A stretch of 64,000 nt of DNA from Chloropicon primus (Eukaryota > Chlorophyta > Chloropicophyceae > Chloropicales > Chloropicaceae). Location of the stretch: NCBI GenBank assembly GCA_023205875.1, contig CP060754.1, positions 62,001 through 126,000 of the forward strand. The letters run 5' to 3'. How positions within the stretch are numbered: the stretch's first letter is position 1; each line of letters starts with the position of its first letter. Made by a program: the position numbers and the translations under genes. This document shows positions 57,883 through 64,000 of this stretch, piece after piece. The notes under the pieces were generated by a model that was given only the letters and a program-made list of their open reading frames with translations, did not search any database and was not told where the DNA came from.

Positions 57883-58614
57883 ATGATGATGACGAGGGCG
57901 AGGGGCCCGGGTTGTTCCGGGTGGGGACGGGGCAGGCTCCGCCCCGGGCCGAGGACCAGGACGAGGTGCACGGCCGACTACCCCTACGTGAAACCGGACT
58001 TCGAGCTGGATTGCGACGCGGTCATGGAAATACAACTCGAGGTGAGCAAGGTGGTGGACGCGCGAAGCAGTGAAGCCCACCGCAACGCACCCCCCCAGCA
58101 AAAGCAAGCGGCTCGATCTGAGATCTGAGATCTGACACACGGACGAACTCCTCCCGGTCCGATCACTGACGCGCGCGAACCACGCGCGCAGCACCTTCAG
58201 CGGAACAACGTTCCCTACGTGGACCACGGGATCGAGGTGCTTTACCGTTTCGCGGACATCGACCCGTTTGAGATCCAGGCGACTTACTTCGGAAAAAGGA
58301 TGGACTTGGGCCAGTTCGAGAGGTTCCGAAGGATGATGCACACGAAGCAGTACCGAGCCCTGCTGAACTACAACAGGGCCGTGCTGCTCAGCACCCTTCA
58401 GCTCTCGGAGCACAGGGTGAAGAAACGCTTCATGGTCGAGGGGTTCAGGACCGGCGAGAAGGGCGTGTTCGAGTGGACCCTGACCCAAAAGATCGGGGGC
58501 TTGAAGGACGGCTACTGGTACATCGAGAGCCTGATTAGCGACAAGATCTCCTTCTCGCCGCCGCGGCTCGAGCGGGACGACGGGGGCGACGACAATGAGC
58601 GCCGCGGCGAGTGA
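57883..58614 (+). CDS. Plastid-targeted conserved protein, unknown
   Basis: Exons are 57883-58041 and 58192-58614 (150-nt intron, phase 0), giving 193 residues. The first 30 residues are Arg/Gly/Pro-rich, a probable transit peptide. The remainder reads as one compact alpha+beta domain: CDAVMEIQLEHLQRNNVPYV, GIEVLYRFADIDPFEI, FERFRRMMHTKQYRALLNYN and DGYWYIESLISDKI. The pattern (helix, long antiparallel strands, WYIESL end) is that of an NTF2-like cone fold, which is my inference. No catalytic motif is visible. The C-terminus is acidic. Intron retention would stop after about 28 codons. Confidence 0.7.
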
Positions 58615-58735
58615 GGGGCGGGGGTGATGATGCCTCGGATAGCGCCGAGAAGGGAGATCGTGGTGGTGCACGACACGACAGAAGAGGGAACGAGAGCAAT
58701 ACTGTGCGTGTTCCAAAAGCTTTATTTCGGACCTC

Positions 58736-59900
58736 TCAGTGGGCCTTGTGGATGCCCGGAATCTTCAGCTCCTCCCTGTGGCCCAGGAGGTTGGGCTTGA
58801 GCGGCTCGTTCAACGGGTACTGCCCGCAGTCCTCGTGCTGCGTGTTGTCGTGGCCGCAGACCGAGCACTTGATGGCCTCGAGGTTGCCCCAAGCATTAGG
58901 AACCGAGTCGATGTCCCTGTGCCAGGCCCTGCAGTCGCAGTCGCACGCAAGGCACTGGAAGCCGCGGAAAGGCGAGAGAGAGGGATGGTGGAGGACGACG
59001 ATGTGAGTCCCCCGAATTGCTTTTTCTTGTGATGCATTCGCTTTCGCTTACCTTTCCCCTGAGGTAGCCGAAAATATCTACCCTCACGCTCCTACCGCGG
59101 TCCTCCTCGGGCTTCTCCCTCTCGCCGGCAGCGTTGTCCTTCCCCGTGGAGACTCTCCACTTCTCGGCGCACACCCTGCGGGCCTTCTTGTAGCCGGCCA
59201 GCTCCTTCTCGTACCTCTCGACCTTCGCCTTCTCCTGCTCGGCCTTCCGCTTGACCTGATCTTCGAGGGACCCAGGGAACCTGCCTTGCCCCCCAGCCGG
59301 TGGCGCGGCCCTCTCCCTCCCCAGCCTCTCCCTCCTCTCCCGGGCGGCCAGCTCCTCCTTCTCCCTCCTCCTCCTCTGGTTCTCGGCGGATCCCGCGAGC
59401 TTCTTGGCCTGCTCGAGACCGCTCCTGTACTCCTCGTTCGAGGGCTCGAGCGTCAGGGCCGAGCTGTAGGCGTCGACGCTCTCGTCGTACTGCTTGAGGT
59501 AAAAGTGGGCCACTGCCTTCCTCGAGTGGAGCTTGGCCCACTTCGGCTCGATCCTCAGGGCGTACTCGGCGTCGGTCAGAGCTTTGGCGAAGGACTTCAT
59601 CATCGTGTAAGCGGCGCACCTGTTCCCGAGAGCTTTCGCGTTCCCCGGTTCCGCATTGACTGCCCTCGTGTAGTAGTCCACCGCACTCTCGTACGCGCCG
59701 AGCTTGAAGAGCTCGTTCCCTTTCTGCCGGTGCTCCTCGGACCTCTCGGCGCCCGTTTTCCGCCTCCCCTGGGCCTCCCCCGCGGCTCGCGACGCCCACG
59801 CACGCTCCCCCCCTTCCCTCGCCTTCGTCCCAGGCGTCCCTCCCCCCTTGTCGCCCACGCTGAGCATCCCCATCAGACCCTCGAGGTCCACCTGCGCCAT
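58736..59900 (-). CDS. TPR protein with C-terminal Cys-rich zinc-type domain
   Basis: The exons on the minus strand are 59052-59900 and 58736-58954 (97-nt intron, phase 0), giving 355 residues. Three TPRs occupy about 55-160 (KGNELFKLGAYESAVDYYTRA, as two overlapping helices, through EPKWAKLHSRKAVAHFYL). A highly charged helical linker follows at about 165-265. The second exon encodes 72 residues with CLACDCDC, then CSVC, then DCGQY, spacing that suggests bound zinc. The last residues are LGHREELKIPGIHKAH. I do not recognise this combination. TPRs of this type usually bind Hsp70/Hsp90 tails, so a co-chaperone role is possible. Confidence 0.75.
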
Positions 59901-59989
59901 CGTGATCGTCGTCTCCTCCTCTCCTCTCACCCCCCCCCCGAGCGTTTCCGTTTCTCTCCCCAGGCCCAGCCGTTTCGGTTCGTGGAGCA
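59901..59989. promoter_or_regulatory. 89-bp bidirectional promoter, TPR/Cys-rich / thioesterase
   Basis: Only 89 bp separate two divergent start codons, the shortest such gap in the window. It has a C-run (CCCCCCCCCC near 59930) and CGTTTCCG/CGTTTCGG duplicates. Confidence 0.5.
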
Positions 59990-60879
59990 ATGGAGGCCAG
60001 GGTCGAGAAAGGGTTGTTGGAGAGGCTGGAGCTCGAGCCAATCGAAGGGTAAGACATGGGGAAGGGAGGGACTCGAAGGGACTTGACTCGACTGACGGAG
60101 AGTCCCGCTCGTTCTCTCTCTTTTTTCATTGGGGCGGCGGTGGTGGTGGTGGTGTAGGATCGAGGCCAAGGCCGAGAGGCACATGGCCTTGTGCTACTCT
60201 CAGATGGCTCGATTCACTCCTGGCAAGTACTTGGATGCTGCGCTGGGAATGACGGAGTCTGCGTACAGGGGAACCATATTTCCTGAAGGGGACCACACCC
60301 TCGAGGCGCTGGACGCCAAGGCGGAGCGAATCCCAAAGCTGTACCCCACGAAGGATGGGTTCAAGACCGTCACCCACAGCTTCGTGTCGGGTCCGAGTGC
60401 CGCACTTCACAGGGGAACGGATATTGTTTACTACTACGAACGGGAGAGACCCAAGGGGATCACGGGAGCCGTGCGATTCGGCCTCAAGGCTGCCAGCATA
60501 GTCCTTCCCGAGTATGAATACGCGACGTAAGTGAAGTGGTTGGTTTGCGATCATTGCGAGCCTCGCTGACTCTTTGCTCTCGTTCGCTGCCAGTGCCGCT
60601 CACGGTGGGGCCGTGGAAGCCGTCCTGGATGATTTAACTGGGACAGTGGTTAGACACTGCCAATCCGTGTGGATGGCCACGAGCGAGTTCACAGCCAAGT
60701 TGAAGAAGCCCTGCCCCATCGACAAGACGATGACGTTCGAGGGTTGGGTCGACAGCGTGGAGAAAAGAGGTTTGTACTGCATCGCCAAGGCGAAGATCCT
60801 CTGTGGCGGAGTCGTCATCGCAACCGCCGAGGCAAAGATGGTCGACACGGTCGTGCTCGCCCAACTCATGAAGAGGTAG
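59990..60879 (+). CDS. Hotdog-fold (4HBT) thioesterase
   Basis: Exons are 59990-60048, 60158-60526 and 60594-60879, giving 237 residues; introns are 109 and 67 nt, both phase 2. The C-terminal domain fits PaaI/4HBT hotdog thioesterases: TAAHGGAVEAVLDDLTGTVV with the HGG catalytic motif and ATSEFTAKLKKPCPID. It ends with VEKRGLYCIAKAKI...GVVIATAEAKMV. The enzyme likely cleaves an acyl-CoA or acyl-ACP; the substrate is unknown. There is no clear targeting peptide. Both introns give an immediate in-frame stop if retained (GGG TAA and ACG TAA). Confidence 0.82.
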
Positions 60880-60965
60880 CCTCGCCCGCCCCATTCCAAA
60901 AAAATGTATTATAATACACAACAAATAATTTTTTTTTCTACTCGACGACGACGACGACGACGTAC

Positions 60966-62420
60966 TCATCTATATTTCGAGAAGTAAGACTCCGTGCCAG
61001 ACTTGCTCGCGTCGTCCGTCTTGGCCTGATTTCTCGCCAGGGGGTTGACCAGCTCGATCCCTTGGACTGGCGTGAAGGCGATTGAGGAGGACAAGCCCGA
61101 CGTGGACGCCCCGCTCCCCCGGAAGGATCTCTGAGCTTCGAGCTTCTTCTGCATCGCTTTTGAGATCTTCTGCTTCCTGTTGGACACCTGCAATCTCAGC
61201 TTGCCCATGCCTCCCGCGCCGCCCTGTCCGATCAATCCCAGGCCCACGCTGTCCTCCCCGTCCATGATCTCCTCCTCCGCCTTGTTGAAGTTCACCCTGT
61301 TCTGCGCCCTCCTGAGATCTGTCATGCCGTACCTCTCCTTCATCTTCCTCAGCCTGCGCCCCCCCCTCTTCTTCTTCGGCCCGGAATCCGGGATCGCCAA
61401 AGGCTTGATGATTCTGGCGGGCGGGGGCTCCTGCCACTTGTCGATCTTTTTCTGGATCTCCTGCTTCATCCTCTCCCCCGCGGAGCCCGAGGGGTCCTCC
61501 CCGTACGCGTCCACCCTCGCCAAAAGAGCGCACTTGCCGGCCAGGAGCTTGCAGGCCTTCTTCCTCAGGAAGGGCGGGCAGCCGTTGATCAAGGGCGAGT
61601 CGGCGATGATCCCCCGGTGCTGATAATTCGTCGAGGAAGAGAAGCCCGCGAGGTCGGTCTTCTTCGACCCCAAGACCTGGATGTTGCACGCTGGAATCTT
61701 GGAGAGGTTCGTCAGGCCCCCGGCCAGGCCCACGAGTCTCGAGGCGCACTCCGACCCCAAAACGACCGACAAGTTCGGCGCCGTCTTCCCCATCCTCTGC
61801 TCCACGAACTTGAGCAGTTTCTTCTTGTCCTCGACGAACTTCAGGACGAGATCGCACACTCTGAGGAGGTCCTGGAGGTCCTGGTCACCGAGCGGCGCCC
61901 CCGCGGAGGTCGAGGCCGTGACGGAGACGACCATGATCGTCGCGGAGGGAAGAAGCCCTTCCAGGTTCACCTCCGTCAGGTCCGAGGCATTCCCAAGCTT
62001 CTTCACCACGCGAGCGTAGTCCACCGGGTGCTGGACAAGCGTCTCGAGCTCCGGGAACCTCCTCTTGTACACCTCCTTCGAGTACAGGTGAAGCTCGTGG
62101 ATCTCCGCGTCTATCTGGGAGACGAGCGAGTTCAGCTCCTGTACGAGCTCGTCCGCACCCCCGGCCCCCGCACTGGTGTACCCGCCCTCCTCCTCCGACC
62201 CCCCCCGGTCGACCAGCTCCAGCAGCTCCTTGTACCTCTCGCTAGACGCGAGCTTGGACTCCGCCGTCCTGCCGTGGCTCCGCACTCCCATCGCTCCCGC
62301 GACCTTGGCATGACTCTCCTGATGCGTCTCCTTTCTCTCCCCCTGCAGTCCTTGCCCCCCCCCCTCCTCCCCGTCCGAGGACAAGTCCTCCAGGTCCGCC
62401 ATAAACGTTTCCAGCGCCAT
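60966..62420 (-). CDS. PRPF31: U4/U6 snRNP protein PRP31
   Basis: The 484-residue protein starts at ATG 62420; there are no introns. PRP31 bridges U4/U6 and U5 in the tri-snRNP by binding the 15.5K protein-U4 snRNA complex. The Nop domain (about 205-325) shows ASRLVGLAGGLTNLSKIPAC, then NIQVLGSKK, GIIADSPLI and RKKACKLLAGKCALLARVDA. The Prp31 C-terminal domain (about 350-470) has KKRGGRRLRKMKERYGMTDL and QVSNRKQKISKAMQKKL. The N-terminus is acidic as in the family. The length matches human PRPF31 (499). It is divergent from HCF173. Confidence 0.95.
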   Translation of the reverse strand: MALETFMADLEDLSSDGEEGGGQGLQGERKETHQESHAKVAGAMGVRSHGRTAESKLASSERYKELLELVDRGGSEEEGGYTSAGAGGADELVQELNSLVSQIDAEIHELHLYSKEVYKRRFPELETLVQHPVDYARVVKKLGNASDLTEVNLEGLLPSATIMVVSVTASTSAGAPLGDQDLQDLLRVCDLVLKFVEDKKKLLKFVEQRMGKTAPNLSVVLGSECASRLVGLAGGLTNLSKIPACNIQVLGSKKTDLAGFSSSTNYQHRGIIADSPLINGCPPFLRKKACKLLAGKCALLARVDAYGEDPSGSAGERMKQEIQKKIDKWQEPPPARIIKPLAIPDSGPKKKRGGRRLRKMKERYGMTDLRRAQNRVNFNKAEEEIMDGEDSVGLGLIGQGGAGGMGKLRLQVSNRKQKISKAMQKKLEAQRSFRGSGASTSGLSSSIAFTPVQGIELVNPLARNQAKTDDASKSGTESYFSKYR

Positions 62421-62669
62421 CTCTCCCTCCCTCCTCCCTCCAACTCCAACCCCAAGCCAACCCTCCCACTAAACAAACACCTCTCCCTCTCCCTCTCTCC
62501 CTCTCTCCTCTCTCTCTCCCTCTCCCTCTCTCTCTCTCCCTCTCTCTCAAGCGTTTGCGTTTGTGGTTGAGAAAAGGAGAGCAGACTTGTGCTTGGCCAG
62601 GAGAGGGAGAGGAGAGGAGAGGAGAGGAGGGGAGGAGGGGAAGGACGGGAGGAAGACAAGAGGTGCAGG
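62421..62669. promoter_or_regulatory. Bidirectional promoter, PRP31 / HCF173
   Basis: This 249-bp gap between divergent ATGs is dominated by a CTCCCTCT array (about 62478-62550) and a GAGAGGAG array (about 62601-62640). These are pyrimidine-rich on one side and purine-rich on the other. Confidence 0.45.
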
Positions 62670-64000
62670 ATGAAGGGAAAGTGCGTGGGGGTGGGGAGGG
62701 GGGAGAGGGCAGCGGTGACGGTGACGGCGACCAGGAACAGGGGAGGGAGGACGAGAGGAAAGAGGGGGGCTCAGGGGGTGGTGAGAGCGAGAGGGGAGGA
62801 GGACGAGAGGAACGAGGGGGGGGAGGGGACCTCGCCTGTGCCAGGGGCGGGGCTCGGGTCGAGGGGATCCAGGAGCAGAGGCAGCAGGATTCGGCGGGGG
62901 GACATCCCGGACCCGGTCCTCCGGAGGCGGAAGGCGGAGCGCCAACAGGGGGAGGAGGCCAAGGCCGAGACGGATGGCTTGTTGGATTCCGTGGACCCCG
63001 TCTCTCTCGGAAGGCGGGCCCGCAAGGAGGTCGACCAGGCTTGGAGGAACTTCACGAGGTTGGGTCAGTTCGCCTCCACGTCCTTGCAAGAGTACGAGGC
63101 TTCCGTGGAGCGCCTTGAGACCGACATGGTCGGGCTGGAGGGCACGGGGTACGAGGTTCCCCAGGCGTTGGACACCCGCGTGCTCGTCGTGGGGGGCACG
63201 GGCCAGGTCGGGCGCGTCGTCCTGAACAAGCTCCTGCTTCGTGGGTACACGGTGAGGGCCCTGGTCACGAACCTGTCGGACGAGATATTGGAGAACTTCC
63301 CGCCCTCGGTGGAGCTCGTCAAGGGCGACGTTTCTGTCAAGACGGAGGCCCTGGACGCGACCAGGGACTGCGACAAGGTCATCTTCTGCGCGCGGGCGAG
63401 GACGAACCTCCTCGCGGACGTCACGAGGGTCGAGAACGAGGGGGTGAAGAACTTGGTGACGGCCATGCTCCACCACAAGAATGAGGAGAATACCGTCGCG
63501 GCAGCGGCTGGGGACCAGGCCCCGACGAGGAAGAACAAGATTGTTTTGTTCAAGTACCAGAATTACAAGAAAACTGGCAAGTTTGGTGAGTGGAGCGTCG
63601 AGAGTCAGGGCGACAACCTCGCCAAGGACTTTGGGTACATCGGCACGTCTGCGAAGCCCAAGATCACGGTGCAGATGCCCAACGAGGAGAACAAGAGCTT
63701 TCTGTTTGAGGGACTGAACACGGACTACGCGGAGACGACCTCGAAGATCAAGCTCCCAGAGGGCGTGTCGCTCAGAAGCTGCGAGGGCTTGGTTCTGAAC
63801 TGCCACGGGAACGGCAAAAAGTTCGCGGTGGTGCTGTACACCGAGGACAGCGAGGGGAGGCACGGGTACATCTCCGAGTTCAGCACACTGGGGACGGGGT
63901 TCTGCACCAGGAGGATTCCTTTCTCTGCCTTCACGAGGCTGAACGCGGACCAGCCGCCCTTGAACCTGAACGACGTCAAGGACTTTGGCCTGAGATATCG
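62670..64000 (+). CDS. HCF173: HCF173-like plastid SDR/CIA30 protein, 5' part
   Basis: The frame is open from ATG 62670 to the window end (443 codons), so the 3' end is missing. An Arg/Gly-rich transit peptide region of about 70 residues comes first. An atypical short-chain dehydrogenase Rossmann fold follows (VLVVGGTGQVGRVVLNKLLL at about 174-193), with a DVTRVENEGVKN segment. The CIA30 domain starts near FKYQNYKKTGKFGEWSV and continues SCEGLVLNCHGNGKKFAVVL to FCTRRIPFSAFTR. In Arabidopsis HCF173 binds the psbA 5' UTR and is required for D1 translation. It has no intron so far. Confidence 0.85.
   Translation, partial: MKGKCVGVGRGERAAVTVTATRNRGGRTRGKRGAQGVVRARGEEDERNEGGEGTSPVPGAGLGSRGSRSRGSRIRRGDIPDPVLRRRKAERQQGEEAKAETDGLLDSVDPVSLGRRARKEVDQAWRNFTRLGQFASTSLQEYEASVERLETDMVGLEGTGYEVPQALDTRVLVVGGTGQVGRVVLNKLLLRGYTVRALVTNLSDEILENFPPSVELVKGDVSVKTEALDATRDCDKVIFCARARTNLLADVTRVENEGVKNLVTAMLHHKNEENTVAAAAGDQAPTRKNKIVLFKYQNYKKTGKFGEWSVESQGDNLAKDFGYIGTSAKPKITVQMPNEENKSFLFEGLNTDYAETTSKIKLPEGVSLRSCEGLVLNCHGNGKKFAVVLYTEDSEGRHGYISEFSTLGTGFCTRRIPFSAFTRLNADQPPLNLNDVKDFGLRY

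Noticed and set aside
1-64000. Mobile elements, viral remnants and CRISPR arrays
   Set aside because: No reverse transcriptase, integrase, transposase, capsid-like protein, long terminal repeat or spaced repeat array was recognised on either strand.

Overview
The window is nuclear DNA of a small, gene-dense, GC-rich green alga. PsbO and two chlorophyll a/b light-harvesting proteins with the LHCII-type WYGPDR motif place it in the green lineage. So do an HCF173-like plastid protein, lumenal FKBP targeting, a plant-type OST3/6 and TGTAA poly(A) motifs. Genes are mostly intronless or carry one to two short introns of about 70-300 nt, sit on both strands, and often share divergent promoters of only 90-350 bp. 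A chlorophyte of prasinophyte grade, for example Chloropicon-like, is the best guess; the species is an inference and I could not test it. No transposon, viral remnant, CRISPR array or tRNA was recognised.

Layout. 1-5.2 kb: the 3' end of a RING gene, a secreted FAS1/ConA-like-fold protein, and a 1.5 kb gene-free stretch with simple repeats. 5.2-11 kb: LRRC57-like protein, deoxyhypusine synthase, an unusual RPA1, and a CRT-like plastid transporter. 11-19.4 kb: OST3/6, UPF3, TAF6, an ApaG/UVR plastid protein, and a TMEM104-like carrier. 19.4-25.6 kb: organellar PheRS, a single 5S rRNA gene, and a cluster of 29-residue ankyrin-like repeat genes (two intact, one fragment). 25.7-37 kb: symplekin, a small ankyrin protein, PsbO, an STPG2-like ciliary protein, a plastid peptidoglycan-binding-domain protein, and a coiled-coil protein. 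37-48.5 kb: a ZGRF1-like helicase converging on an ankyrin-inserted DEAH helicase of the YTHDC2/NIH type, a PX-BAR sorting nexin, 1.4 kb of repeat-bearing spacer, and a coiled-coil protein. 48.5-64 kb: PRMT9-like methyltransferase, FKBP, thymidylate kinase, TRAPPC12, a divergent LHC pair, an unknown plastid protein, a TPR/Cys-rich protein, a thioesterase, PRP31, and the start of HCF173.

Themes. Photosystem II is served by PsbO, the LHC pair and HCF173 (psbA translation in plants). RNA metabolism is served by UPF3, symplekin, PRP31, TAF6, the DEAH helicase and PRMT9. DNA maintenance is served by RPA1, ZGRF1 and thymidylate kinase. The strongest oddities are an RPA1 with no cysteines in its DBD-C zinc-ribbon region and no N-terminal domain, and a PRMT9 whose second rather than first catalytic module keeps the active-site signatures. 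Two others stand out: a solo 5S gene with a TATA box between protein genes, and an actively rearranging 87-bp repeat gene family. Start codons were moved to the first plausible ATG wherever the longest open frame began with a non-ATG codon, and exons were joined by GT-AG sites, frame and family homology; no transcript evidence was available.
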